NCBI GenBank assembly: GCA_964556655.1
Contig: CAZKWY010000010.1
Coordinates: 1-28,466, forward strand
DNA length: 28,466 nucleotides
From: CAZKWY01 sp964556655
GTDB lineage: Bacteria; Patescibacteriota; Minisyncoccia; Portnoybacterales; UBA2143
Direction of reading: 5' to 3'
Shown: positions 15,546 through 24,599 of the stretch, in pieces
Layout: each line of letters opens with the position of its first letter
How positions within the stretch are numbered: the first letter of the stretch is position 1
The notes under the pieces: model-generated
Database searches by the model: none
Told to the model about the DNA's origin: nothing
The model's input: the letters and a program-made list of their open reading frames with translations, nothing else
Program-made: the position numbers and the translations under genes

Positions 15546-15788
15546 GCCATTGAAGTCAAGAAAAAACAAGGAGAAACAACGCGTAGTCTTTTGCGACGCT
15601 TTTCTAGGAGAATCCAGCAAAGCGGTCTTTTGATACGCGCGCGCAAGTCAAGATTTAAAGAAAGAGAAAAAAGCAAGAGAGAACGTCGAACTGGCGCTCT
15701 AAGAAGAGAACATATGGGTAAAAAAATGGAAAAAATGAGAAAAATGGGTCTTCTCGAAGAAGAACCTCGATATAAGGGGCGTCGGTAA
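15543..15788 (+). CDS. rpsU: Ribosomal protein bS21
   Basis: A small-subunit protein that sits on the platform near the 3' end of 16S rRNA and the anti-Shine-Dalgarno. The 81-residue sequence is strongly basic, with the S21 pattern of an N-terminal beta-strand (AIEVKK) and long helices (SLLRRFSRRIQQSG, then Lys/Arg/Glu-rich). Its C-terminal tail is longer than that of E. coli S21 (about 70 residues). It starts with GTG behind a perfect extended Shine-Dalgarno and is 5 nt upstream of yqeY, a frequent pairing in bacteria. The strong site and adjacent hairpins suggest translational autocontrol. Confidence 0.92.
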   Translation: MAIEVKKKQGETTRSLLRRFSRRIQQSGLLIRARKSRFKEREKSKRERRTGALRREHMGKKMEKMRKMGLLEEEPRYKGRR

Positions 15789-15793
15789 AAAAT

Positions 15794-16285
15794 ATGTCGT
15801 TAGGAGAAAAAATCCAATTAGATCTCAAGCAGGCAATGTCGTCTAAAGACGAACTAAGGCTGTTAGTTTTGCGTATGGTTAAGTCAGAAATAGCTAATAG
15901 GGAAAAAGAAAAGAGGTCAAAATTAGCTAAAGAAGGGCAGGAAGAAGGCCTCGAGCAAAAAAGCAAACTTTCTGACGAAGAAATAGCAGCAGTGCTTTCT
16001 AGCGAAGCAAAAAAAAGGAAAGACTCTATTAAGCAATATGAAGAAGGCCGCCGTTCGGAGCTGGCGGAGCAAGAAAAAAAGGAGCTAGCTGTTCTGGAAG
16101 AATACTTGCCCGAACAAATGAGCGAGGAGGAAATAAGGCAGTTGGCGCAAAAGAAAATTTCTGAAACAGGAGCAGAAGGACCTCAAGACACTGGCCGGGT
16201 AATGGGGTCTTTAATGCCGGAAGTAAAAGGGAAAGCTGATGGAGGGTTGGTAAATAAAATTGTTCAGGAGGAGTTGAAGAAATAA
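15794..16285 (+). CDS. GatB/YqeY domain-containing protein
   Basis: A 163-residue YqeY-like protein. The family resembles the tRNA-binding tail domain of GatB, and its cellular role is not well defined. The N-terminal helical part (about 1-95) and the C-terminal YqeY part are seen, with LEEYLPEQMSEEEI (about 101-114), TGRVMGSLMPEVKGKADGG (135-153) and a final helix that resemble the family closely. A charged Lys/Glu-rich stretch between about 35 and 60 is longer than usual. It follows rpsU by 5 nt and precedes ybeY, forming a translation-related cluster. Confidence 0.92.
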   Translation: MSLGEKIQLDLKQAMSSKDELRLLVLRMVKSEIANREKEKRSKLAKEGQEEGLEQKSKLSDEEIAAVLSSEAKKRKDSIKQYEEGRRSELAEQEKKELAVLEEYLPEQMSEEEIRQLAQKKISETGAEGPQDTGRVMGSLMPEVKGKADGGLVNKIVQEELKK

Positions 16286-16315
16286 CTTCTGTTCGCCTGC
16301 CGCAAAAAAGAAGAA

Positions 16316-16846
16316 GTGCTTTTAGAAATTCGTAATTTTACTCAAAATAAAATTGATGAATCTTTTTTAAGAAGGGCGGCTCAAGCCGCTTTAAAGACGG
16401 TTTTTTATAATTTTAAAAAAGGCAAAGAGAAGGATGAAAAGATGGAAATCAGTTTGGCCGTTGTTGGCGATGGCCGCATGAGGAAATTAAATAAGATGTA
16501 TCGAGGCAAAAATCGGGTTACAGATGTGCTCTCCTTCGCTGATAAGTCGGTTTTGCTTTATCTAGAAAAAGCTTTTCATGCTTCTGTAAGAAAGGAAGAA
16601 ACTACAAAACCAGAGGATTTTATTAAAGCGCCGGACGGCGCCTTGAGATTAGGAGAAATCATTATTTGTTATCCTCAAGCCAAAAAACAAGCTAAATTAG
16701 CTGGTCATAGTTTAAAAAAAGAAATGACTGTCTTGTTAGTCCATGGTATAATACATCTATTGGGCTATGATCATGAAAAAGGAGATTTAGAGGCTGAAGA
16801 AATGGAAAATTTAGAAAAAAAGACGCTTAAAAAAGTGGGGATATAA
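16316..16846 (+). CDS. ybeY: Endoribonuclease YbeY
   Basis: A zinc-dependent endoribonuclease involved in 16S rRNA 3'-end maturation and ribosome quality control. The 176-residue protein has the metal motif with H143, H147 and H153 in VHGIIHLLGYDH and the typical NKMYRGKNRVTDVLSF stretch. The start is a GTG at 16316 with a weak purine-rich site upstream; it gives MLLEIRNFTQ, a good family N-terminus. A 15-residue basic insertion in the middle (about 83-100) makes it slightly longer than the usual 150-160. Its stop overlaps a TATAAT (16842-16847) that could be part of an ftsA promoter, although the -35 is poor. Confidence 0.94.
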   Translation: MLLEIRNFTQNKIDESFLRRAAQAALKTVFYNFKKGKEKDEKMEISLAVVGDGRMRKLNKMYRGKNRVTDVLSFADKSVLLYLEKAFHASVRKEETTKPEDFIKAPDGALRLGEIIICYPQAKKQAKLAGHSLKKEMTVLLVHGIIHLLGYDHEKGDLEAEEMENLEKKTLKKVGI

Positions 16847-16878
16847 TAAAAGGGATTGGCAGAAAAGTATTTTAAATA

Positions 16879-18123
16879 ATGACTAAAGATACTATTATTG
16901 TCGGGCTTGATGTTGGGACATGCTTTGTGCGTACAGTGGTCGCCAGGGCAAGACCTGACCAAGAAAAACCGCAAATCATCGGGATGGGGCAGGCTTTTTC
17001 TTTTGGCTTGCGTCGAGGGGTGGTAGTTGATATAGAAGAGACAGTTAAAAGTATCACTCAATCTGTGCAGGAGGCAGAGAGGAACAGCGGACTTTCTATT
17101 GAAAGAGTTTTTGTTAGTTTGAGCGGCAATCATGTTGCTTCAAAAGCCAGCAAAGGAGTGGTGGCTGTTTCTCGGGCAGACAGCGAAGTGTCAAAAGAAG
17201 ATGTCGAGCGGGCCATTAACGCCGCTTCAGCTATTTCTGTTTCGCAAAACAGGGAGATCCTCCATGTTGTCCCTCGTTCATTCGCCGTTGATGATCAGGG
17301 AGGGATTAAGGATCCTGTAGGGATGACAGGAGTAAGGCTAGAAATAGATGCTTTAATCGTAGAAGCGTCAGCGCCCTTTGTTAGAAATTTGACCAAATGC
17401 ATTTCAGAGGCTGGTCTAGAAATAGAAGAATTGGTTCTTTCTCCTTTAGCTGCTAGTCGTTCGGCCCTAAACAAAAGACAAAAAGAATTAGGCGTGTTGG
17501 CTTTAGATCTGGGCGGTGGAACGGCTGGCTTGACCGTCTTTGAGGAGGGAGATGTTGTTCATAGCTGTATTCTGCCAGTGGGTTCTTCTCATATTACTAA
17601 CGATATTGCTATTGGCTTGCGTGGAAGCATTGATTTGGCTGAAAAAGTAAAATTGGAATACGGGTCTGCTCTTACTTCTGAAATCAGCAGTAAAGAGACG
17701 ATCGATCTGTCTAAGCTTGGTTTAGATGAAAAAGGGGTTGTTTCAAGAATGCATGTAGCAGAAATTATTGAGGCGCGCTTAAGAGAGACATTAGAGCTAG
17801 CTAATAAAGAATTGAAAAAAGTTGACCGGCAGGGACTTTTGCCCGCCGGCGCTGTGCTTTTGGGCGGAGGAGCTAAAATGCCTGGCTTAGTTGATTTGGC
17901 CAAAGAAGAATTAAAGCTTCCTGTCCAAATAGGTTTTCCTTTGGAGATCGAAACAGTAATAGAAGAGATAGAAGATCCTTCTTTCGCTACTGCCGTCGGT
18001 TTGGTTTTTTGGGCGATGGATAATCGCCTAGGGAAAGGCAGTCGTTACTTCTCTTTGCCTGAATTTTCCGTCGGTTCCACAGTAGGGCGCATTAAAAATT
18101 GGATGAAAGGTTTTTTGCCCTAG
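16879..18123 (+). CDS. ftsA: Cell division protein FtsA
   Basis: An actin-like ATPase that tethers FtsZ filaments to the membrane and recruits division proteins. The 414-residue protein shows phosphate-1 (GLDVGT 9-14), the 1C subdomain (about 84-165), phosphate-2 (LDLGGGTAG, near 211-219) and the adenosine motif (VLLGGGAKMPG, near 329). It ends with an amphipathic peptide, VGRIKNWMKGFLP, the expected membrane-targeting sequence. ftsZ follows 89 nt downstream. The length agrees with the family. Confidence 0.96.
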   Translation: MTKDTIIVGLDVGTCFVRTVVARARPDQEKPQIIGMGQAFSFGLRRGVVVDIEETVKSITQSVQEAERNSGLSIERVFVSLSGNHVASKASKGVVAVSRADSEVSKEDVERAINAASAISVSQNREILHVVPRSFAVDDQGGIKDPVGMTGVRLEIDALIVEASAPFVRNLTKCISEAGLEIEELVLSPLAASRSALNKRQKELGVLALDLGGGTAGLTVFEEGDVVHSCILPVGSSHITNDIAIGLRGSIDLAEKVKLEYGSALTSEISSKETIDLSKLGLDEKGVVSRMHVAEIIEARLRETLELANKELKKVDRQGLLPAGAVLLGGGAKMPGLVDLAKEELKLPVQIGFPLEIETVIEEIEDPSFATAVGLVFWAMDNRLGKGSRYFSLPEFSVGSTVGRIKNWMKGFLP

Positions 18124-18127
18124 AGAC

Positions 18128-18156
18128 TTGCATTAAATTTTCTTCTGTGGTAGAGT
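18128..18156 (+). promoter_or_regulatory. Possible ftsZ promoter
   Basis: TTGCAT (18128-18133), a 17-nt spacer and TAGAGT (18151-18156) lie right after the ftsA stop. A second box TATAAG (18198-18203) ends 9 nt before the ftsZ ATG but has no good -35. ftsZ can thus be transcribed apart from ftsA. Confidence 0.35.
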
Positions 18157-18212
18157 GGCTAGTCATAAGAATGGATCTTCTTTTTGTTTAACAAATTTAT
18201 AAGCGCAAAGAT

Positions 18213-19376
18213 ATGGCACAAATCAAACCAGACGTTGAAACATTTGCCAAAATAAAAGTTATTGGCGTGGGGGGAAGTGGCAATAACGCTATTGCCAGAA
18301 TGATGGCCTGTAAGATCCAAGGAGTAGATTTTGTGGCGATTAATACTGACGCCCAAGATCTTCATCATGTAAACGCCCAAGAAAAAGTTCATATCGGGAA
18401 GAATTTAACTAAAGGACTTGGTTCTGGCATGAATCCTGAAATTGGCCGTCAAGCGGCTGAAGAAAACCGCGATGAAATTCACGAAGTGGTCAAGGGAGCA
18501 GATATGGTTTTTGTTACTTGTGGAGTAGGCGGTGGCACCGGAACAGGTGCTACGCCAATTGTCGCGGAGGCAGCTAAAGATTCAGGCGCCTTAACGGTTG
18601 CAGTAATAACCAAGCCTTTTTCTTTTGAAGGAAGACAAAGAATGGAAATTGCCGAAGAAGGCTTGGCGCAAATTAAAGACAGAGTAGACACCTTGATCAC
18701 CATTCCTAATGATAAGCTTTTGTCTATTATTGACCGCAAGACGTCTCTTCTCAATGCTTTTTCAGCGGTAGATGATATTCTAAGGCAGGCGGTTCAGGGC
18801 ATTTCTGATTTAGTAGTTACGCCTGGAATTGTTAACGTTGACTTTGCCGATGTCAAAGCGGTAATGCAAGATGCTGGTTCTGCCTTAATGGGCATTGGTC
18901 GAGCTACAGGCGAAGATCGCGCTGTGGAAGCGGCTAAAGCCTCCATTAACTCGCCTCTTTTAGAAATCTCTATTGACGGCGCTAAAGGAGTGCTCTTTAA
19001 TGTCAGCGGCGGTCCGGATCTGGCTATGGCAGAGATCAACGAAGCGGCTAAGATTATTACCGAGTCAATTGATGCTGACGCTAAAGTTATTTTCGGCGCA
19101 GTCATGGACGATAAGCTTAAGAAGGGCGAAATGAAGGTTACTGTTATTGCGACTGGCTTCGACGAATCTTTAGAGCAAAAATCATCCACTAGTTCTATGG
19201 GCGGAGGCGAACATCGCGTCCAAGATATTTCTCCTGTTAATCGACCGGAGAAAAAAGAACAGCAGGAGAAGCAACAACCTTCGCCGTCTAAACAAAAGGT
19301 TGAAGTGGGTAGTGAAGAAGGTAGCGAAGAAGATGAATGGGATGTGCCTGCTTTTATCAGGAGAAAAATAAGGTAA
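18213..19376 (+). CDS. ftsZ: Cell division GTPase FtsZ
   Basis: A tubulin-like GTPase forming the Z ring. The 387-residue protein has a short N-terminus, the tubulin signature GGGTGTG (106-112), nearby GTP contacts (GVGGSGNN 18-25; NTDAQ 44-48), the T7-loop region with NVDFADV, and a GTPase-activating C-terminal domain to about residue 315. A hydrophilic linker rich in Ser, Lys, Gln and Glu leads to the conserved C-terminal peptide DVPAFIRRK, which docks FtsA. Its presence next to ftsA shows that this organism divides by the usual Z ring. Confidence 0.98.
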   Translation: MAQIKPDVETFAKIKVIGVGGSGNNAIARMMACKIQGVDFVAINTDAQDLHHVNAQEKVHIGKNLTKGLGSGMNPEIGRQAAEENRDEIHEVVKGADMVFVTCGVGGGTGTGATPIVAEAAKDSGALTVAVITKPFSFEGRQRMEIAEEGLAQIKDRVDTLITIPNDKLLSIIDRKTSLLNAFSAVDDILRQAVQGISDLVVTPGIVNVDFADVKAVMQDAGSALMGIGRATGEDRAVEAAKASINSPLLEISIDGAKGVLFNVSGGPDLAMAEINEAAKIITESIDADAKVIFGAVMDDKLKKGEMKVTVIATGFDESLEQKSSTSSMGGGEHRVQDISPVNRPEKKEQQEKQQPSPSKQKVEVGSEEGSEEDEWDVPAFIRRKIR

Positions 19377-19438
19377 TTTAAAATCAGCTGAGAAAAAAGG
19401 TCGGGAAAAATCTTCTCGGTCTTTTAAGTTTTCTCTGT

Positions 19439-19467
19439 TTGACCCGAAGAAGCAGGTGGAGTAAAAT
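19439..19467 (+). promoter_or_regulatory. nrdD promoter and 80-nt leader
   Basis: TTGACC (19439-19444), a 17-nt spacer and TAAAAT (19462-19467) place the start near 19474, leaving about 80 nt before the nrdD ATG. That leader holds a hairpin ATCAGC-TGGC-GCTGAT (19517-19532) and eight T residues directly before the ATG (19546-19553). Confidence 0.6.
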
Positions 19468-19553
19468 AGAAATGTCTAACTTATCTTTTGTCAGTTATCC
19501 GGCGCTGTCTGGGGGGATCAGCTGGCGCTGATGGCGGGCAAGTAATTTTTTTT

Positions 19554-21668
19554 ATGGCTAAAAAAACAAATAGGTTTGATAAAATCAAAAAAAGAGACGG
19601 TCGGATTGTTGATTTCGACCAGTCAAAAATTACTAACGCCATCTTTAAAGCTTTGACCGTCAACAAAAAAGGAGGGAAAAAAATTGCCCAAAAAATGTCC
19701 GATCAAGTAGTGGCTTTTTTAAGCAGGAGGTTTAGAAACGGCGATGCCCCCCAAATAGAAGATATCCAAGACATTGTAGAGGAAGTTCTTATTCTTAACG
19801 ACTATACGGAAACAGCTAAATCATATATTCTTTACCGCGAACAGCATCGTCGGATAAGAGAGGCTATTACTTCTATTGACGAAGCAGTTGATATGGTAGA
19901 CAAATATGTCCAAGAAGCTGACTGGCAGATTAAAGAAAACGCCAATATGGCATATTCTTTGCAAGGGTTAAATAACTATGTCACAGAGGCTGTGGCTAAA
20001 AAATACTGGCTTAACAGGATTTATCCAAAAGAGATTAGGGAGGCGGTTAATTCAGGAGACTTTCATATCCATGATCTTGGCAGTCTTAGCTGTTATTGCC
20101 AGGGGTGGGATCTCTACGATCTTTTATTGAGGGGCTTTGGCGGAGTTCATGGGAAAGTGGAATCCAAGCCGGCTAAACACCTGCGGGTAGCCTTGGGCCA
20201 GCTGGTTAATTTTTTCTACACCCTTCAAGGAGAAGCGGCTGGCGCGGAAGCAGTAAGTAATTTTGATACTCTGCTTGCTCCTTTTATCCGTTACGATGGT
20301 TTAAATTATGAGCAGGTCAAACAGATTATGCAGGAATTCTTGTTTAACTGTGCTGTTCCGACGCGGGTTGGGTTTCAGACGCCTTTTATCAATGTGACGT
20401 TAGATATTAATCCTTCTACTGCTTTTGCCAAACAACCGGTGATTATTGGGGGCCAGCCACAAAAAGAAAACTATGCTGATTTTCAAGAAGAGATGAATGC
20501 TTTTAATAAAGCTTTTTATGAATGTTTGATGGAAGGCGATCGAAGCGGTCGTCCTTTTACTTTTCCCATCCCTACAGTTTCTATTACTAATGATTTTGAC
20601 TGGCAGGCGCCGGCCCTAGATTCAATGTGGAAGGCTACCGCCAAGTACGGAGTAAACTATTTTTCTAATTTTCTTCAGTCTGAAATGGATCCGGACGATG
20701 TTCGCTCCATGTGTTGCCGTTTAAGACTGGACAAAAAAGAGCTTTATCGTCGAGCAGGAGGGCTTTTTGGAGCGGGCGCTTTAACCGGTTCTATCGGGGT
20801 GGTTACTATCAACTTGCCCCGTATTGGCTATCTATCCAGGACTAGAAAAGACTATTTTGACAGATTGGCCGGCGTGATGGACCTAGCCAAAGAATCACTA
20901 GAGATTAAAAGAAAGATATTGGAATCTTTTATGGACAGTGGTCTCTATCCCTACTCAAGATATTATTTAGAAGGAACAAAGAAAATGAGGGGAGAATGTT
21001 TTGGCAACCATTTTTCAACTATTGGCTTGGTGGGCATGAATGAATCGCTGATGAATTTTATGGGCTTGAATATTGGCTCTAATCGAGGCAAAAAGTTTAC
21101 CTTGGAAGTTTTAGACTATATGCGAAATCGCTTGGTTGGCTATCAAGAAAGCACAGGCAATCTTTACAACCTAGAAGCCACCCCTGCGGAAGGAACTTCC
21201 TATCGACTGGCCCTCAAGGACAAGGAAAAATATCAGAATGATATTATCTCGGCTGGCTCCAAAGAAATTCCTTATTATACTAATTCTACTATGTTGCCTG
21301 TCAGCTATACCAATGATCTTTTCGAAGCGCTTGAAGCGCAAGATGAAATTCAGACGAAATACACTGGCGGAGTAGTTTTTCACGCCTTTCTAGGCGAAAT
21401 AGCTTCTGATCTTGGAGCAGTTAAAGAATTAGTTAAAAAGGTTTTCAATAATTTTCATTTACCTTACTTTACTTTGACGCCGACTTTTTCTATTTGTCCC
21501 AACCATGGCTATCTCCCCGGCGAGCATTTTACCTGTCCCAAGTGTTTGATTAAGCAGCCTTGCGAAGTTTATTCTAGGGTAGTAGGATATATTAGGCCGA
21601 TTCAGCAATGGCATACTGGCAAACAGGAGGAGTTCAAAGAGAGGAGGGTTTTCAAGATATCTTCGTAA
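19554..21668 (+). CDS. nrdD: Anaerobic (class III) ribonucleoside-triphosphate reductase
   Basis: Reduces ribonucleotides to deoxyribonucleotides with a glycyl radical, an oxygen-sensitive reaction. The ATG at 19554 gives 704 residues; an upstream in-frame TTG at 19488 adds a tail unlike the family. An ATP-cone for allosteric control covers about 5-95, the glycyl-radical reductase domain the rest. Near the C-terminus are zinc-site cysteines C648, C661, C664 and C670 and the radical glycine G678 in RVVGYIRP. Its activase gene overlaps the stop codon by one base (TAATG). The pair implies DNA precursor synthesis without oxygen. A well-formed promoter and structured leader precede it. Confidence 0.96.
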   Translation: MAKKTNRFDKIKKRDGRIVDFDQSKITNAIFKALTVNKKGGKKIAQKMSDQVVAFLSRRFRNGDAPQIEDIQDIVEEVLILNDYTETAKSYILYREQHRRIREAITSIDEAVDMVDKYVQEADWQIKENANMAYSLQGLNNYVTEAVAKKYWLNRIYPKEIREAVNSGDFHIHDLGSLSCYCQGWDLYDLLLRGFGGVHGKVESKPAKHLRVALGQLVNFFYTLQGEAAGAEAVSNFDTLLAPFIRYDGLNYEQVKQIMQEFLFNCAVPTRVGFQTPFINVTLDINPSTAFAKQPVIIGGQPQKENYADFQEEMNAFNKAFYECLMEGDRSGRPFTFPIPTVSITNDFDWQAPALDSMWKATAKYGVNYFSNFLQSEMDPDDVRSMCCRLRLDKKELYRRAGGLFGAGALTGSIGVVTINLPRIGYLSRTRKDYFDRLAGVMDLAKESLEIKRKILESFMDSGLYPYSRYYLEGTKKMRGECFGNHFSTIGLVGMNESLMNFMGLNIGSNRGKKFTLEVLDYMRNRLVGYQESTGNLYNLEATPAEGTSYRLALKDKEKYQNDIISAGSKEIPYYTNSTMLPVSYTNDLFEALEAQDEIQTKYTGGVVFHAFLGEIASDLGAVKELVKKVFNNFHLPYFTLTPTFSICPNHGYLPGEHFTCPKCLIKQPCEVYSRVVGYIRPIQQWHTGKQEEFKERRVFKISS

Positions 21669-22369
21669 TGTTAATCGCTGGCTTAGAAAAATTAACGCTT
21701 CTTGATTACCCCGGAAAAGTTTCAGCGACTGTTTTTACTGTTGGCTGTAATTTTAGATGCGGCTTTTGCCATAATCCGGAGTTAGTAGATGCTAGGCAAA
21801 TAAAAAATCTTTCTTTAATTAAAGAAAAGAATATTTTTGATTTTCTCAAAAAAAGAAAAGGTTTTTTAGACGGTGTCTGCGTTACAGGAGGGGAGCCGAC
21901 CCTCCAAAAAGATTTGCCCGAGTTCATTAAAAAGATTAAGAAAATGGGGTATCTAGTTAAGCTTGATACTAACGGTTATCAGCCAAAGATTCTAACCAAT
22001 CTTTTAGAGGACAATCTTTTGGATTTTGTGGCTATGGACATCAAAACTTCGCCCCAAAAGTACCAGCAGGCAGTGGGTAAAAAAATAGATGTCCAAAAAA
22101 TTTTTAAAAGCGTTGAATTGATTAAAAACAGCGAGATAAATTACGAGTTTAGGATGACAGTAGTGCCTAAATTAGCAAAATTGGAAGACATTAAAAAAAT
22201 CAGCCAATGGCTGGATTCGGTTAAGTCCTTTGTCTTTCAGCAATTTAGGAATGACAAGGTCCTGTCTCCGGCCTATAAAAAGGTCAAGCCCTATTCCGAA
22301 GATCAACTCGAAGAGTTTGTCGCTGTTGCCAAAGAGCATTTTGAGAAAGTAGAGCTAAGGGGAGTATGA
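21668..22369 (+). CDS. nrdG: Anaerobic ribonucleotide reductase activating protein (radical SAM)
   Basis: A radical-SAM activase that creates the glycyl radical on NrdD. The 233-residue protein from the ATG at 21668 has C27, C31 and C34 in CNFRCGFC, which hold the 4Fe-4S cluster, and the SAM-contacting TGGEPTLQ. An upstream in-frame ATG at 21608 would overlap nrdD by 61 nt and is not needed. The length is greater than E. coli NrdG (about 154), and the protein resembles the NrdG2/PflA-like subgroup. Adjacency to nrdD with a one-base overlap makes the assignment firm. comEC begins inside its stop (ATGA). Confidence 0.93.
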   Translation: MLIAGLEKLTLLDYPGKVSATVFTVGCNFRCGFCHNPELVDARQIKNLSLIKEKNIFDFLKKRKGFLDGVCVTGGEPTLQKDLPEFIKKIKKMGYLVKLDTNGYQPKILTNLLEDNLLDFVAMDIKTSPQKYQQAVGKKIDVQKIFKSVELIKNSEINYEFRMTVVPKLAKLEDIKKISQWLDSVKSFVFQQFRNDKVLSPAYKKVKPYSEDQLEEFVAVAKEHFEKVELRGV

Positions 22370-23712
22370 ACAAGTCAAAAATCTTTCTCTATCTCTGCCT
22401 GATTTTTATCGCAGGGATTTTTATTTATTCTTTTTTCGCTCATCAACCCAAAGAAGCGCGAGAGCTAAGCTGTTATTACGGACAGGAGACCTGTCTGAAA
22501 GGAACTATCGTCGCCGAACCGCAACAAAGAATCGATCAGCAAAAATTTGAATTTAGTGCGGAGAAGGCTTCGGGAAAAATGCTGGTTACCGCCGATCTCT
22601 ATCCGGAATATCGTTATGGCGATAAGCTGGAAATCTGCGGCAAGATAAAAGAGCCAGCCCAGTTTAAAGATTTTGACTACCGCGCTTATCTGGCCAAAGA
22701 TGGCATTTATGCTGTTGTTTACTACCCTTTTATTAATAAGGAAGAAGAAAATAAGGGAAATTGGCTTTTTTTAAAAATCTTTTCCTTTAAAGAGAGATTA
22801 AGGGAAATTATTGATTATCATTTTCTCCCTCCTCAGTCTTCTCTTTTGAAAGCAGTTCTTTTAGGCGATCGTTACGCGCTTTCCGATCATTTCAAGGAGC
22901 AGCTCAATATAAGCGGGACACGTCATTTAGCGGCTATTTCTGGCATGCATTTGGTTATTTTCTCGCAAATTCTTGTCTTCCTGGGTCTTGCTTTAGGCCT
23001 CTGGCGTGGGCAAGTTTTTTACTTTGTTCTTATTCTTTTGGTCGGCTATGTTTTAATGATCGGCGCTCCCCCTAGCGCGATAAGGGCCGCGCTTTTTTCC
23101 GCTATGCTTCTTTTGGCTCAGAAAACAGGTCGTCTGCGCAGTGCGGAAAGGGCCGTTATTGTTGCTGCCGCCTTAATGCTTTTGTTTAATCCCCTTCTCT
23201 TAAGGTTTGATGTTGGCTTTCAGCTTTCTTTTATCGCTGTTTTAGCTATTATTTATTTAAAAGGCCCTTTGGATGAGAAATTAAAACGCCTGCCCAATCC
23301 CTTCCGCTTAAAAGATGTTTTAACAATAACTTTGGCCGCTCAATTAGGCGTTTTGCCTATCTTGGTTTTCCATTTTGGAAGAATTTCTTTTGTCTCTCCT
23401 TTGGCCAATCTCCTGATCGTGCCTTTTCTGCCGTTAATGGTAATCGGAGGAATAGCGACGATCTTTTTAGGTTTAATTTATCTTCCTTTATCGAAAATAA
23501 TAGCTTTTCCCTTATGGTTTTTGCTGGTTTATTTTACTGAGCTGATAAGTCTTTTTTCTCGCCTGCCTGGAGCTTCTTATGATTTAAGCTCATGTCCGTC
23601 CTTGTTTCTATTCTTGCCTCTGTCTTTGATTTACTATCTTTTTCTTTTCGCTTGGAGCAAAAAGGCAATTCCATCTTTTTTCGCTAGTTGGAAGTTTTTA
23701 AAAACCAGATAA
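22366..23712 (+). CDS. comEC: ComEC/Rec2 membrane channel domain protein (N-terminal half)
   Basis: Forms the inner-membrane channel that takes up single-stranded DNA in competence. The 448-residue protein has an N-terminal membrane helix, a DUF4131-type OB-like extracytoplasmic domain (about 30-130) and the Competence domain with many membrane helices (about 150-435). The conserved ISGTRHLAAISGMHL segment is at about 182-196. It lacks the metallo-beta-lactamase domain that ends full-length ComEC, which is encoded by the next gene 3 nt downstream. It overlaps nrdG by 4 nt. With dprA present, DNA uptake is plausible. Confidence 0.92.
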   Translation: MNKSKIFLYLCLIFIAGIFIYSFFAHQPKEARELSCYYGQETCLKGTIVAEPQQRIDQQKFEFSAEKASGKMLVTADLYPEYRYGDKLEICGKIKEPAQFKDFDYRAYLAKDGIYAVVYYPFINKEEENKGNWLFLKIFSFKERLREIIDYHFLPPQSSLLKAVLLGDRYALSDHFKEQLNISGTRHLAAISGMHLVIFSQILVFLGLALGLWRGQVFYFVLILLVGYVLMIGAPPSAIRAALFSAMLLLAQKTGRLRSAERAVIVAAALMLLFNPLLLRFDVGFQLSFIAVLAIIYLKGPLDEKLKRLPNPFRLKDVLTITLAAQLGVLPILVFHFGRISFVSPLANLLIVPFLPLMVIGGIATIFLGLIYLPLSKIIAFPLWFLLVYFTELISLFSRLPGASYDLSSCPSLFLFLPLSLIYYLFLFAWSKKAIPSFFASWKFLKTR

Positions 23713-23715
23713 TCT

Positions 23716-24573
23716 ATGGTTAAAAAAAGAAAGTTTTTTTATTCGCTTGTTTTCTTTCTACTGATAGGGGTTGTTTTCTCCTGGTCTTTTCTTTTGTCTC
23801 AGCCTGGCAATAGCTGCCTAGAAGTGAATTTTTTTGACGTTGGCCAAGGAGACAGTGTTTTCATTAAAACAGCAGAAGGATGGCAGATACTGATAGACGG
23901 GGGACCGGATAAGACTATTTTAGAAAAGCTTAACCAAGAGATGGCTTTTTACGACAGAGCTATTGATTTAGTCGTTCTAACTCATCCGGACAGCGATCAT
24001 CTTACTGGGTTGATCAGCGTGCTTGAAAATTATCAGATAGGCCATATTATTACTGGCGGTTTTGAAAAAAAGACAGCGGCTTACGAAAAATGGCGTGCTT
24101 TGATAAGCGAAAAAAAGATACCTTTTACTCTCGCTCAGGCAGGACAAAAGATTATCTTTCAAGATAATCTTTATTTGGAAATCCTCTGGCCCGATCAGAA
24201 AAAAATCGGTTCTTTGGCTAGAAAGGCCAACAATGCTTCTGTGGTGGGAAGGTTAATTTACGGCCAAACAGAGTTTCTTCTAACGGGCGATATCGAAAGA
24301 AAAATAGAAAACTATTTAGTCAAAGAGAACCATTCTCTAGCAAGCGATGTTTTGAAAGTGCCTCATCATGGAAGCAAAACTTCCAGCGGGATAAGTTTTA
24401 TCCAGGCAGCTGATCCTTCCTTGGTTATTATTTCCGCGGGCAAAGATAATCGTTATGGGCATCCCGACGAAGAAGTGCTTAAAAGGTACCAAGGAAGAAT
24501 TATTTTGCGGACTGATAGGTTGGGCGATATCGAAATTTTAAGCAATGGCAGAGAGATAGCGCCAAATTTTTAG
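23716..24573 (+). CDS. ComEC-type metallo-beta-lactamase domain protein (C-terminal half)
   Basis: A 285-residue protein equal to the C-terminal metallo-beta-lactamase domain of ComEC, thought to degrade the non-transported DNA strand. It has its own signal anchor (about 8-28) and then NFFDVGQGDS, the metal motif HPDSDH (90-95), LLTGDIE and VPHHGSKTSS. The anchor would place the domain outside the cell membrane. It starts 3 nt after the channel gene. The two together make up one ComEC split at the domain boundary rather than by a frameshift, since each half has a proper start and its own membrane segment. Confidence 0.92.
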   Translation: MVKKRKFFYSLVFFLLIGVVFSWSFLLSQPGNSCLEVNFFDVGQGDSVFIKTAEGWQILIDGGPDKTILEKLNQEMAFYDRAIDLVVLTHPDSDHLTGLISVLENYQIGHIITGGFEKKTAAYEKWRALISEKKIPFTLAQAGQKIIFQDNLYLEILWPDQKKIGSLARKANNASVVGRLIYGQTEFLLTGDIERKIENYLVKENHSLASDVLKVPHHGSKTSSGISFIQAADPSLVIISAGKDNRYGHPDEEVLKRYQGRIILRTDRLGDIEILSNGREIAPNF

Positions 24574-24599
24574 TTTTAAGAGACAAAAAGGCAAATGTC

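Noticed and set aside
18794..19189. 131-codon minus-strand ORF
   Set aside because: Ser/Ala-rich antisense shadow of ftsZ.
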